Shown piece after piece: positions 26,185 to 35,331 of a stretch of DNA of 64,000 nt. Positions within the stretch are counted from its first letter, which is position 1. Each line of letters opens with the position of its first letter. Location of the stretch: NCBI GenBank assembly GCA_037191015.1, contig JBBCKD010000015.1, forward strand, positions 186,001 through 250,000. Reading direction: 5' to 3'. A program made the translations under genes and the position numbers. The notes under the pieces are model-generated. The model saw only the letters and a list, made by a program, of their open reading frames with translations. It did no database searches and was not told the origin of the DNA. This DNA comes from Ravibacter sp037191015 (GTDB lineage: Bacteria > Bacteroidota > Bacteroidia > Cytophagales > Spirosomataceae).

Positions 26185-27081
26185 CTACAGGTATTTACTT
26201 TTTAAAGTCCTGATGCGGCTTCCCAGGATGTTGACCAGCAGTGCGGAAATGATCAGGACTACTCCGGCAACGAGATTCCAGGTAACTGCTTCTCCGAAAA
26301 GGATCACGGCGATCCAAACCGCTACGACCGGTTCAAGCGCGCCGAGCACAGCGGTAGGCGTAGAGTCTATCAGGCGTATGGCTATGACCATCGCCAGCAC
26401 CGAGATGACCGTGGTAACGAATGAAAAAGTTCCGATAAAGCCCAGCCAGTAAGCAGAAGGAAGCATAAAACTCTGTCCGGCGGCAATAGTTTTAACAGCA
26501 TAAAAGGCAGATGAAAACAAAAGAGAGTAGCACGTCAGCGATACCCCTCTGACTTTCAGGTTGCCCCGGTTGACCATCAGCATATACAAGGCATACGCCA
26601 GCGCGCCCAGCATAACGATAATCATGCCCGACAGGTTAAATTCCATATTGCCGCCTTCCCAGCTCATGCAGAAGACGCCGGCCGTCGCCAGGATGACGGA
26701 TAGTTTCGCTGCCGGAGAAATCTGTTCGCCGAAGCCGAAATACAATATCATGGCGATAATGATCGGGTAGGTGTAAATAAGTGTGGAAGCGATTCCGACC
26801 GACATGAGATCGTAGCCCTGGAAAAGGAACTCGGAAGACAGCGCGTAAAATACACCCATAGCCGCAAGTTTAGGGATGTCGGACCGGTGCAGCCGGAGCG
26901 ACATCCCGCGTGCGACCATATACAGCGCGATCATTATACCTCCCAGGAAAAAACGGTAAAAAAGCGTGACATCCATAGAGATGCCCGCTTTTTTTATGGG
27001 TACTACAAAAAGTGGAATCAGGCCGAATGATATGGCCGATATGGCTGCCGCTATGTAACCTTTTACTTTCTGACTTTGCAT
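26185..27081 (-). CDS. DMT superfamily (EamA) transporter
   Basis: 298-residue inner-membrane protein with ten predicted transmembrane helices in two EamA repeats of about 140 residues each. The first begins YIAAAISAISFGLIPLFVV. The second ends with ALEPVVAVWIAVILFGEAVTW and VAGVVLIISALLVNILG, the classical EamA signature. It is a probable exporter of metabolites or amino acids, with the substrate unknown. It is followed on the same strand by the Uma2 gene and preceded by DUF805, with no sign of a functional operon. Confidence 0.9.
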   Translation of the reverse strand: MQSQKVKGYIAAAISAISFGLIPLFVVPIKKAGISMDVTLFYRFFLGGIMIALYMVARGMSLRLHRSDIPKLAAMGVFYALSSEFLFQGYDLMSVGIASTLIYTYPIIIAMILYFGFGEQISPAAKLSVILATAGVFCMSWEGGNMEFNLSGMIIVMLGALAYALYMLMVNRGNLKVRGVSLTCYSLLFSSAFYAVKTIAAGQSFMLPSAYWLGFIGTFSFVTTVISVLAMVIAIRLIDSTPTAVLGALEPVVAVWIAVILFGEAVTWNLVAGVVLIISALLVNILGSRIRTLKSKYL

Positions 27082-27163
27082 AAGACTGCAAAGGTAATCA
27101 GTAAACTGATCAGTCAGAAAATCCTATCGTTCCAGGATCGATTCGTTGGGTATACTACCCCGG

Positions 27164-27538
27164 TTAAAGCGATGCGACCGATTTGGGATCCGGGCCGTAT
27201 TTGTTTTCACCCCGGTCACCTTCTCTTACCATCAGAACCAGCAGCCAGATACCGCCGATAATAGGAATAAGCGCCAAAAGCAGCATCCATCCGCTTTTCC
27301 CGATGTCATGGAGTCTCCTGATCGAAACCGCGATCCCGGGAATAAACACTGCCAGGACGTATAAGCCGTACAGCGGGCCGATGCCGGTAGTAGGATCCGC
27401 CAGGTTTAACAGCCTGTCCAGCATGCCGGCAGCAAGTATAAACAGCAGGTTAAACAACACGAACATCCAGTATTCCTGCCTGCGGGCCCTGCCGTTAAAG
27501 TCGGCGAACTGTTTAAGTACTTTTAAATACCAATTCAT
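27164..27538 (-). CDS. DUF805 membrane protein
   Basis: 124 residues matching DUF805: the N-terminal FADFNGRARRQEYWMFVLFN, then three to four transmembrane segments, with the conserved SIRRLHDIGKSGWMLLLALIPIIGG and a polar tail. It is an inner-membrane protein of unknown function found singly in many bacteria. Its ATG overlaps the stop of a possible 25-codon upstream reading frame (27538-27615), described in the findings. A DMT transporter gene follows on the same strand 83 bp away. Confidence 0.88.
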   Translation of the reverse strand: MNWYLKVLKQFADFNGRARRQEYWMFVLFNLLFILAAGMLDRLLNLADPTTGIGPLYGLYVLAVFIPGIAVSIRRLHDIGKSGWMLLLALIPIIGGIWLLVLMVREGDRGENKYGPDPKSVASL

Positions 27539-27949
27539 TATTGAAGCGTTAGTTGCCTGTTCCTACTCGTTTGGCTTTTCGGTATCGCCCCGTTTGGATG
27601 GTTGCTGGTCTCCATTTGGTGTTAGCTCCCGGAGCCTCTTATAGCCCCGGTAACGACATAGGATCTGAACGATTATAATCGACGTATAAATATTGGCGGC
27701 CGGAATATAAAAAAATAAAGTATGAGAGTCGACTCTGTTTGCTAAATAAACAGATTATTTAATGTCCGGCTTGCTATAATGTACGCATTTCTGTACGGTT
27801 CCGGTTTTTGCTTCTGAGTTTACGGACGTCGTCGTTTTCCCCGGACAGGCGGAAATTTAAACTGTATCTCCGGGAATCTTCATAAAATCTGAACAAAAAA
27901 TAAGCCTGATTGTTTGTATGAAAGACGACTTCATTTGCAACCTGTTACT
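27539..27949. other. Intergenic stretch of about 410 bp without a clear gene
   Basis: It separates the divergent DUF805 and MFS transporter genes. Apart from a possible 25-codon frame at 27538-27615 on the minus strand, no conserved ORF, RNA or repeat was recognised. A TATAAT occurs at 27774-27779 but lacks a matching -35. Confidence 0.5.
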
Positions 27950-29173
27950 ATGACACAAATTAAAATTAATAAAACATACCTCGTTATTCTTCTTGGTATT
28001 CTTGCTGCTCTCGGACCCTTTACGATTGACATGTACCTCCCGGCTTTCGGTAGGATAGCGGAAGACCTCGGCACCGATGAAAAACACGTAGCGTTTACGC
28101 TGACTTCCTATTTCGCCGGGATTGCCGTAGGTCAGCTCGTATACGGTCCTGTTGTCGACAAATACGGTCGTAAAAAACCACTGTTGACCGGATTGCTTAT
28201 TTATGCAATTGCGGCATTGGGTTGCGCGCTGTCTACCGATATCCGGACTATGGCCGGCATGCGCCTTTTGCAGGCGTTGGGCGGATGCGTCGGAATGGTG
28301 GCTTCCAACGCTATCATCAGCGATGTCTACGAACGGGATGAAAGGGCTAAAGTCTATTCATCCATCATGCTTGTCATGGGGGTAGCTCCCCTGATTGCCC
28401 CGAGCGCGGGCAGTCTCTTCCTGGCGAAGGCAGACTGGAACTATATATTTTATTTTCTTACTTTTTTTTCCTTATCTGTCATTGCGCTTATCTACTTTTT
28501 TCTTCCTGAAACCAGCCGGTATATGCATACCAACAGGCTCAGGGTAAAAGCAATAGGTCTCGGATACCTCGAAATCCTGAAAAACCGCACCTTCCTGTTT
28601 TATACTTTGGCAGGAAGCCTTTCCATGTCGATCCTGTTTGCCTACGTATCGTCGGCTTCTTTTATATTCCTGACAATCTACAAGCTGGATAAGGCCGCTT
28701 TTTCAATCCTGTTTGCCGTGAATGCCACAGGGCTGATCGCAGGTAACTATCTGAACGGCGTACTTACCAGGCGCGTCAATTATATCCATATAGCGAACGT
28801 CGCCTCCCGGGCACTGGTTGTAGTTGCGCTTGCTGCTGTGCTGCTGGTATATTTTTACCCCGGTGTGAGCTACCAGTGGTTGGGAGCCGGCATTTTTTCA
28901 ATCATGTTCCTGAGCGGCCTGATCAATCCGAATGCTACCGCTGCTTCGCTCGCGCCGTTTACCGCCAACGCCGGCGGGGCTTCCGCACTGGGTGGCGCGA
29001 TCAGGATGGGCACAGGCGCGTTTGTCGCGGCGGCTATCGGTATGTTTCAGGGCGAAAGCGCCATTACTATGTTTATGACAATTTTTGTACTGGCAATTTC
29101 CGCATCTGCGCTTCTGGGAGTAGCCCGGCAACACAAAAACATCGGGGTGAGCGAAGAGATGGAAGCGGTATAA
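27950..29173 (+). CDS. MFS transporter, Bcr/CflA drug-resistance subfamily
   Basis: 407 residues from the ATG at 27950. An upstream TTG would add 12 unrelated polar residues, so it is rejected. Twelve transmembrane helices are visible. Motif A is GPVVDKYGRKKPLL, and the first helix ends with the Bcr/CflA-type GPFTIDMYLPAF (helix 1 Asp and Tyr-Leu-Pro). It is a proton-driven exporter of antibiotics or small metabolites in the inner membrane. It has no neighbouring regulator, and the 410-bp upstream gap holds its promoter. The substrate is not predictable. Confidence 0.92.
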   Translation: MTQIKINKTYLVILLGILAALGPFTIDMYLPAFGRIAEDLGTDEKHVAFTLTSYFAGIAVGQLVYGPVVDKYGRKKPLLTGLLIYAIAALGCALSTDIRTMAGMRLLQALGGCVGMVASNAIISDVYERDERAKVYSSIMLVMGVAPLIAPSAGSLFLAKADWNYIFYFLTFFSLSVIALIYFFLPETSRYMHTNRLRVKAIGLGYLEILKNRTFLFYTLAGSLSMSILFAYVSSASFIFLTIYKLDKAAFSILFAVNATGLIAGNYLNGVLTRRVNYIHIANVASRALVVVALAAVLLVYFYPGVSYQWLGAGIFSIMFLSGLINPNATAASLAPFTANAGGASALGGAIRMGTGAFVAAAIGMFQGESAITMFMTIFVLAISASALLGVARQHKNIGVSEEMEAV

Positions 29174-29277
29174 AAGCAAAACATGAAAAACATCCATATC
29201 TATTTATGATCCTGGTCATTGACGAATAGATCGGATAATAGGTACTTCGCTGCCTGTTATTAAGATTAAAATCCGAT

Positions 29278-31062
29278 ATGATTCATTCGTTTCACATACC
29301 CGTACTGGGGCTTGCCTATTCAGTCGACACACCTGTAAAAGTAGCGCCCCTCGGTATTTCTTCCGTAGCTTCGATAGTAGACGATATTCTCCTGGAGCGC
29401 ATGCGCGAGCATTACGCCCGGCAGGAGGGGTTTCATTTTGAGCCTGTTTCCGATAAAATTCCGGGCTTCCGCTCCAAGAGGGTTACAGCCTACCTGGATA
29501 TGATGAAGAAACTGATCGATGAGCGTTTTGAGCAGATCCGTTCTTCGAAGCTGGCGGATGGAGGCCAGCTTGCCCGCTACTTTGAGCTGCTTCCTGATTC
29601 TTCTCCATTAAAACAGGATTATGTCAAATGGCTCGGGATGGAGCCGGGCTTTACACGCGATGAGCTGGAAAGTGATCTGAAAAGCAGGATGAAAAAGGGA
29701 GCGGTCGACGTCAATATCATGGCAAAGGTCGATAAGCTGAATTACGGCGAGGATGGCGAGGCGATCAACAGCGATGCCCTGGAGTCGCTGAAAGGGTTTG
29801 CGGAAAGCGGGTTGGAATCGTCGGTGGTATTGTCGGCCGGCATGAACCCGCGCCTGTACAGCTACCTGGAGAATTTCCCGGATTTTTTTCCCGACGACCG
29901 GGGGTATATCCGAAAGCGCGTCATACTGAAAGTAAGCGATTACCGCTCGGCGCTTATCCAGGCAAAATTCCTGGCTAAGAAAGGGGTGTGGGTCTCAGAG
30001 TTCCGCATTGAGTCGGGTCTCAACTGCGGCGGCCATGCCTTCGCTACCGAGGGATACCTGCTTGGTCCCATACTGGAGGAATTCAAGACCAGGCGTGCTG
30101 AAATGATAGGAGAGCTGTTCGGGCTTTACCAGAAAGCGCTTTCCGAGAGAGGAATAGAAAGCAGGCAACCACCCGGAATGAAGATCTCCGTACAGGGAGG
30201 GATCGGCACTGCCGCAGAAAGCAGCTTCCTCCTGGAGTATTACGAGCTCGACGCTACCGGCTGGGGAAGCCCCTTTCTGCTGGTGCCGGAAGCGGTCAAT
30301 ATAGATGACGAAACAATGCTGCAGCTCGCAGAGGCCGGAAAAGACGACTATTACATCAGCGGCTCATCGCCGTTGGGTGTGCCGTTTAACAATTTCCGGT
30401 TCAGCGCAGCGGAAAAGCAGCGGCTCGAAAGGATCGCGCAGGGCAGGCCGGGGAGCCCCTGCACAAAAAAATACCTGGTGTCTAACACCGAGTTCACGAA
30501 GGAACCCATTTGTACCGCTTCAAGAAAGTACCAGGCCCTGAAGCTGAAACAGCTTCAGAACGCAGGCCTGCCGGAGGAAGAATACCGGAGACAGGCCGAA
30601 GAGGTAATGGAAAAGCTATGTCTTTGCGAAGGCCTGGTCACGGCGGCATATATCAGGAATAATATATCGAGGAAAAAGAATACCACAGCCGTCGCGGTCT
30701 GTCCGGGTCCCAACCTGGCGTATTTTTCGAGGGTGTTCTCGCTCGACGAGATGGTCGGGCATATCTACGGCAAGGTGAACCTGCTGATGAACACCAGCCG
30801 TTCGAATATGTTTATCAATGAGCTGAATCTGTACATGGACTATCTCAGGAAGGACATCGAGACCAATCTCCAGACGCTGACAGACAAAAAGCTGAAATAC
30901 TTTACGAAGTTTAAAGAACAGCTGCAAAACGGTATCCTGTACTATAAGGAGCTGATTCCGAGGATAACCAACCAGACGGAAGCCTACCGGCTTAAGATGA
31001 TGGAAGAGCTGCAGGAGATCGAAGCAAAGCTCGCCGGGCTTCGCATAGCAGGCCAGGTTTAA
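29278..31062 (+). CDS. Conserved hypothetical protein, possible flavin/Fe-S TIM-barrel enzyme
   Basis: 594 residues, not confidently assigned. The opening FHIPVLGLAYSVDTPVKVAPLGISSV fits the start of a TIM barrel. Residues 303-312 (ISVQGGIGTA) look like the phosphate-binding loop of FMN barrels such as glutamate synthase or nitronate monooxygenase. GLNCGGHAFATEGY at 248-260 has Cys250, and Cys395, Cys412, Cys448, Cys450 and Cys475 cluster in a manner that could hold an Fe-S centre. The C-terminal 100 residues are helical and probably coiled coil. There is no signal peptide. It stands alone on the plus strand. I recall similar proteins in other Bacteroidota, without known function. The enzymatic reading is inference. 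Confidence 0.55.
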   Translation: MIHSFHIPVLGLAYSVDTPVKVAPLGISSVASIVDDILLERMREHYARQEGFHFEPVSDKIPGFRSKRVTAYLDMMKKLIDERFEQIRSSKLADGGQLARYFELLPDSSPLKQDYVKWLGMEPGFTRDELESDLKSRMKKGAVDVNIMAKVDKLNYGEDGEAINSDALESLKGFAESGLESSVVLSAGMNPRLYSYLENFPDFFPDDRGYIRKRVILKVSDYRSALIQAKFLAKKGVWVSEFRIESGLNCGGHAFATEGYLLGPILEEFKTRRAEMIGELFGLYQKALSERGIESRQPPGMKISVQGGIGTAAESSFLLEYYELDATGWGSPFLLVPEAVNIDDETMLQLAEAGKDDYYISGSSPLGVPFNNFRFSAAEKQRLERIAQGRPGSPCTKKYLVSNTEFTKEPICTASRKYQALKLKQLQNAGLPEEEYRRQAEEVMEKLCLCEGLVTAAYIRNNISRKKNTTAVAVCPGPNLAYFSRVFSLDEMVGHIYGKVNLLMNTSRSNMFINELNLYMDYLRKDIETNLQTLTDKKLKYFTKFKEQLQNGILYYKELIPRITNQTEAYRLKMMEELQEIEAKLAGLRIAGQV

Positions 31063-31185
31063 AAGAGTAGTTTTTTTTTACGTTTCGGAGAATTGCTTTT
31101 CCAGTAGATTTTCTCCTGTCCGCCTTTTGTACATGGGCTGTGTGAGGCCCGTAAACATTCTGTAAGGCAAAGAATTTTCGGACAG

Positions 31186-32520
31186 ATGAATACCCGCAGA
31201 AATTTTCTCAGGAAAACGTCGCTCATAGCAGGAGGGGCTGTTTTGGGCGCTTCAACAGGAAGCCTGGCTTTCCCCTATATCACCCGCAGGGTAGCTCCGG
31301 GCGATCAGCTTAACATCGGGACGATCGGCATAAAAGGCATGGGATGGTCTAATACCCGCTCTGCGCTGAAGATCCCCGGGATAAATCTCGTCGCGGTCTG
31401 CGACATAGACCAGGGGGTAATAGCCGACCGGATGAAAGACCTGGAGGAAATGAAGCCGGGGGCCTCGGCCCGGGTAAAAAAATACGGAGACTACAGGCAA
31501 CTGCTCGATGACAAGGATGTGGATGTTGTGATAGTGGGTACTCCCGATCACTGGCATGCGCTGCAGATGATACACGCCTGCGAGGCCGGGAAAGACGTAT
31601 ATGTAGAGAAGCCGGTCGGTAATTCGATCGAGGAATGCCGTCGCATGGTGGCAGCTCAGAAGCGTTATGGAAAGGCGGTTCAGGCGGGACAGTGGCAGAG
31701 AAGTCAGCAGCATTTCCGGGATGCGGTAGATTTCGTGCAAAGCGGGCAGCTCGGCAATATCCGTACCGTTAAAGTCTGGTGCTACCAGGGCTGGATGAAA
31801 CCCGGACCCGTAGTTCCCGATAGCGCACCTCCCCAGGGCGTCGATTACAAACAATGGCTTGGCCCGGCGCCGGTAAGGCCCTTTAATTCCAGTCGCTTTC
31901 ATTTTAATTTCCGCTGGTTCTGGGACTATGCCGGCGGATTGATGACTGACTGGGGCGTACACCTCATAGATTACGCATTGCTGGGAATGAAAGCCGATCT
32001 GCCTAAAAGCATCGCGGGGCTGGGAGGCCGGTTTGCCTATCCCGACCTGTACGAGGAAACTCCCGATACGCTTACCACCCTTTATGAATTTGACAAGTTC
32101 AATATGGTATGGGATTCTGCTATGGGAATTGACAACGGCTCTTACGGACGGGATCACGGCATTGCTTACATCGGCAACAACGGGACGCTCGTGCTTAGCA
32201 GAAGCGGGTGGGAAGTGATCGAAGAAAAGAGAGGCGAGCACAAAGTGAGCAAGCCTCTTGTGGAACGAAGCGATAACGGGCTTGACAAGCACTGGGAGAA
32301 CTTTGTGGATGTGGTCAAAAGCCGCCGGCTTGAAAACCTCAACTGCCCGATCGAAGCCGGGGCTCACGTGGCCACCGTCGCCCAGATGGGAAATATCAGC
32401 TACCTGACGGGTCAGAAGCTGGTATGGGACAGGAACAAGGGGAAGTTTACCGACGAAGCAGCTAATAAAAAATACCTCGAAAAACCGTATCACAACGGCT
32501 ATAAATTACCGAAGGTATAG
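31186..32520 (+). CDS. Tat-exported Gfo/Idh/MocA family oxidoreductase
   Basis: 444 residues. The Tat signal is NTRRNFLRKTSLIAGG with the twin arginine at 4-5. The Rossmann N-terminus follows (LNIGTIGIKGMGWSN, VAVCDID), with the EKP motif in KDVYVEKPVGNS and the HWHALQ segment. The C-terminal domain includes FRWFWDYAGGLMTDWGVHLIDYAL, typical of the Bacteroidota exported glucose/inositol-type group. The cofactor is probably bound in the cytoplasm before export. It likely oxidises glycosides or cyclitols in the periplasm. Such proteins often accompany DUF1080 hydrolases, two of which lie elsewhere in this window (43115, 63159). Confidence 0.92.
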   Translation: MNTRRNFLRKTSLIAGGAVLGASTGSLAFPYITRRVAPGDQLNIGTIGIKGMGWSNTRSALKIPGINLVAVCDIDQGVIADRMKDLEEMKPGASARVKKYGDYRQLLDDKDVDVVIVGTPDHWHALQMIHACEAGKDVYVEKPVGNSIEECRRMVAAQKRYGKAVQAGQWQRSQQHFRDAVDFVQSGQLGNIRTVKVWCYQGWMKPGPVVPDSAPPQGVDYKQWLGPAPVRPFNSSRFHFNFRWFWDYAGGLMTDWGVHLIDYALLGMKADLPKSIAGLGGRFAYPDLYEETPDTLTTLYEFDKFNMVWDSAMGIDNGSYGRDHGIAYIGNNGTLVLSRSGWEVIEEKRGEHKVSKPLVERSDNGLDKHWENFVDVVKSRRLENLNCPIEAGAHVATVAQMGNISYLTGQKLVWDRNKGKFTDEAANKKYLEKPYHNGYKLPKV

Positions 32521-32572
32521 GAGATACTGTTCAGGCGCGCCTCCTGTATCGTCGTATATATCCTCAAACTTC

Positions 32573-32580
32573 TAAATTTG
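32573..32580 (+). promoter_or_regulatory. Candidate -7 element for the BamA/TamA-like gene
   Basis: TAAATTTG matches TAnnTTTG exactly, 21 bp before the ATG at 32601. No -33 TTTG is evident, so confidence is modest. Confidence 0.35.
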
Positions 32581-32600
32581 TTTGTTGTTGTGACGGATAT

Positions 32601-34442
32601 ATGGTTTTCATTCGGTTTTTGCTGTTGCTGTTGTGTATTTTTCCCTGCTGTTTGTTCGGCCAGGAAAAATCTCCGCTTACGGCCGCTGAAAAGGATAGTA
32701 TCCGCTATACCCGGCTGAAAGAGAAGTTTTACAAGCGTAAGATCACCAAAAGCATTTACCAGCTTTTCTTCAACGACGTATATAACCGTAAGAAATCTTC
32801 CGGGGAAGTAGTCAACATTGATGCCAACCCTTTTGACGAATACGCGGGGCTTACCATCAGGAAGATCGATATCCGTCAGCTGAACATGATCGGCGAATCG
32901 GTGCACGATACCAATCGTATAAGCAACAGGTTCCAGACCTTTGTGAGCACGAAGCTCCATCGTAATACCAGCCAGCAGGTAATAAGGAAATCGATGCTGC
33001 TGTTTTCCGAAGGTGACATTGTTGATCCCGTATTGTTCCAGGATAACGAGCGTATCCTACGCCAAAACAATGCCATACTCGACACCCGTATCATTGTCGT
33101 GCCGATTCCCGGCGACCTCAACCGCGTAGATGTCCTTGTCCTCCTGCAGGACATCTGGCCTATTATTCCTGAAGGAAGCTTCGGCGGGTTTAACAGCTTC
33201 AGGCTCGGAGTGACCAATCACAATGTACGCGGCTGGACGCATTCCAATACGATTTCTGTCCGCTGGCGGGAGGCAGATACCCTTCAGCAGCTGGGAATGA
33301 GGGCGATTTATACAATACCCTATATCGGCAGGTCTTTTATTTCCGGGCAGATGGGCGTGATCTGGGAACGGGACCTCAAGCACCAGTTTTTACGTTTTTC
33401 AAGGCCTTTTTTATCGGTAGAAACCGTTCATGCCGGAGCAGTGGAAACGGGACTGAGGGAGATAAGGGAATATAAAAAAGAAACGGACAATGTAGAGGAG
33501 ACGATTACCTATACTTCCCGCTACGGGTACTATGACCTGTGGTACGGGCGGGCTTTCCGTTTCAATATTTCGGATGCAAACCCGAATAAAAGGCTGGTAG
33601 CGGCAGCCAGGTATTACAAGTACCGCTACTTCAAAAGGCCGGAGGTTACGTCCGACAGCAACCGGGCATATTGGAACCAGAGCGCCTTTTTGCTGAGTTT
33701 CGGGTATTCTGACAGGAATTACCACAGGGACCTGCTGATTTTCGGTTTCGGGCGAACGGAGGACGTCCCGGTAGGGAGCATGATGACGTTTACCCTGGGC
33801 CGCGACATGACTGAATTCGGAAGCAGGGGATACGGAGGCGTAAGATTTTCGAAAGGAGGGTACCTTCCGCAAAACCTGGGCTATATATACGGCCTGGTAG
33901 ACGCCGGCAGCTACCTGCAGTTGAAGAAGGTACACCAGGGCGTTTTGAGTACGTATATGAATTACTTTACCCCGCTGCTGCCGGTGGGGCTCAGCCAGGT
34001 ACGCCAGTTTGTTAATTTCCGCTATACGCAGGGATTCAAACGCGATGCGCTGGAGTATATCAATCTTACCGACGAGTACGGGATCAGGGGAGTATTTTCG
34101 GATCAGCTGGTAGGGAAAAAGCGTCTCAATATGGGAATGGAAACCGTGCTCTTTACGCCGGGAAGCTTCCTGGGCTTCAGGGGAGCGCATTTTATCTTTG
34201 CCGATTTCGGGGTCATAGCCAATACAGACGGACTTTGGAAAGGGAAGCTCTACCAGGCTTACGGAGCAGGCGTAAGGTTGCGTAACGAACACCTTACCTT
34301 CAAAACTATCGAATTCAGACTGGCCTACTATCCCAACATTCCCACGCTTTCTTCCGACTGGCGCTTCCGGGTATCGGGCATGACCACGCTGAGATTGCAG
34401 GATTTCGATATGTCTGCCCCGGAAATCGTTCCTTTCAGGTGA
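32601..34442 (+). CDS. BamA/TamA-like outer-membrane protein
   Basis: 613 residues. A signal peptide runs to about residue 21 (PCCLFGQ). Residues about 75-190 contain POTRA-like elements (GLTIRKIDIRQLNMIG, STKLHRNTSQQVIRKSMLLFSEGDIVDPVLFQDNER in successive pieces, then DLNRVDVLVLLQDIW). From about residue 200 alternating beta strands form a barrel of Omp85 type, ending AGVRLRNEHLTFKTIEFRLAYYP. Only a short POTRA region is present, fewer than BamA's five. It may insert or export an outer-membrane component; the true cargo is unknown. It abuts convergent proC with only 2 bp between stops. Confidence 0.72.
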   Translation: MVFIRFLLLLLCIFPCCLFGQEKSPLTAAEKDSIRYTRLKEKFYKRKITKSIYQLFFNDVYNRKKSSGEVVNIDANPFDEYAGLTIRKIDIRQLNMIGESVHDTNRISNRFQTFVSTKLHRNTSQQVIRKSMLLFSEGDIVDPVLFQDNERILRQNNAILDTRIIVVPIPGDLNRVDVLVLLQDIWPIIPEGSFGGFNSFRLGVTNHNVRGWTHSNTISVRWREADTLQQLGMRAIYTIPYIGRSFISGQMGVIWERDLKHQFLRFSRPFLSVETVHAGAVETGLREIREYKKETDNVEETITYTSRYGYYDLWYGRAFRFNISDANPNKRLVAAARYYKYRYFKRPEVTSDSNRAYWNQSAFLLSFGYSDRNYHRDLLIFGFGRTEDVPVGSMMTFTLGRDMTEFGSRGYGGVRFSKGGYLPQNLGYIYGLVDAGSYLQLKKVHQGVLSTYMNYFTPLLPVGLSQVRQFVNFRYTQGFKRDALEYINLTDEYGIRGVFSDQLVGKKRLNMGMETVLFTPGSFLGFRGAHFIFADFGVIANTDGLWKGKLYQAYGAGVRLRNEHLTFKTIEFRLAYYPNIPTLSSDWRFRVSGMTTLRLQDFDMSAPEIVPFR

Positions 34443-34444
34443 GC

Positions 34445-35251
34445 CTATCCGCGGGCCAGCTCCCGGGAGCGGTCCCTGGCGGCAAAAATTCCTTCCTGGA
34501 GGTTGGCATCGATATCGCTTTCCCCGAAACGCTTCAGAGCGGCTTCGGTAGTCCCCCCTTTCGAGGCTACTGCCTGGATCAGCTCATCCAGGGATTTTTC
34601 CGCATTATTGATCAGGTGATAGGAGCCCAGCATGGTCTGCTTCACCAGCAGCGCGGATACGGAATCGTCAAATCCCATTTTTTTACCCGCTTCGATCATA
34701 GACTTTACAAGGTAGAAAAAATAGGCTGGGCCGCTTCCGCTAAGGGCGGTGACCGCGTCGAGCATGGTTTCGTCTTCCAGGTAAACCGATCGTCCCGTAG
34801 CGTTGATCAGGTTTTCTACTTTCCTGAGCAGCGTGTTTTCTACTTCCGGGGTAGAGGTATAGGCCGTGATGCCCATTCCAAGCATAGCCGGCGTATTGGG
34901 CATAGCCCTTACGATGCGAAGGTGGTTCAATGTGGTCCGTATCCGTTCTATCGCAATCCCGGCCATGATAGAAAGCACAACCTGGTCGGGCTTCAGCACA
35001 TCTTTCAGAGCGGCTCCTACAGTTGCGAAATCCTGGGGCTTTACAGAAAGAATGACCAGGTCATAGGCACCTAGTTGTCCGTCAATGACACCGGTGAGCA
35101 CCCCGGGCCTGAAGCTTTCCCGGAGCCCTTCGAGCCGGTCGGCGCTTTTGTCTACCAACAGGAAGTCGGATGTTTTGACCAGATCATACTTCAGGAAAGC
35201 ATTGGCAAATGCCATTCCCATATTGCCGCAGCCGACGATTGCTATTTTCAT
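34445..35251 (-). CDS. proC: Pyrroline-5-carboxylate reductase
   Basis: Last step of proline synthesis: reduces P5C with NAD(P)H in the cytoplasm. The 268-residue length is usual. The nucleotide motif is GCGNMGMAF at about 7-15. The family signature VTALSGSGPAYFFYLVKSMIEAGKKMG is present in the second half, along with the MPNTPAMLGMGIT loop. The stop lies 2 bp from that of the convergent BamA/TamA-like gene. Upstream, a 16-bp tandem repeat fills the gap to the TlpA-like gene. It is probably transcribed separately or by readthrough from that gene. Confidence 0.96.
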   Translation of the reverse strand: MKIAIVGCGNMGMAFANAFLKYDLVKTSDFLLVDKSADRLEGLRESFRPGVLTGVIDGQLGAYDLVILSVKPQDFATVGAALKDVLKPDQVVLSIMAGIAIERIRTTLNHLRIVRAMPNTPAMLGMGITAYTSTPEVENTLLRKVENLINATGRSVYLEDETMLDAVTALSGSGPAYFFYLVKSMIEAGKKMGFDDSVSALLVKQTMLGSYHLINNAEKSLDELIQAVASKGGTTEAALKRFGESDIDANLQEGIFAARDRSRELARG

Positions 35252-35254
35252 TTG

Positions 35255-35297
35255 GTTAATGTGAAGATGTGTTAATGTGAAGATGTGTTAATGTGAT
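35255..35297. repeat. Tandem 16-bp repeat between TlpA-like and proC genes
   Basis: GTTAATGTGAAGATGT occurs exactly at 35255-35270 and 35271-35286, followed by a partial third copy from 35287. The repeat nearly fills the 80-bp gap; an imperfect inverted match (AATGTGATTA / TAATCATCACATT) follows. Confidence 0.75.
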
Positions 35298-35331
35298 TAT
35301 TGGTACATCAACTAATCATCACATTCATTTC

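Noticed and set aside
27774..27779. TATAAT as promoter of the MFS gene
   Set aside because: No -35 at the right distance, and Bacteroidota promoters normally use TAnnTTTG.
31252..32493. Long antisense ORF of 413 codons opposite the Tat-exported dehydrogenase
   Set aside because: Shadow frame of a well-supported gene, without any recognisable motif. The same applies to long antisense frames at 7629-8702, 21278-22339 and 33411-34292.
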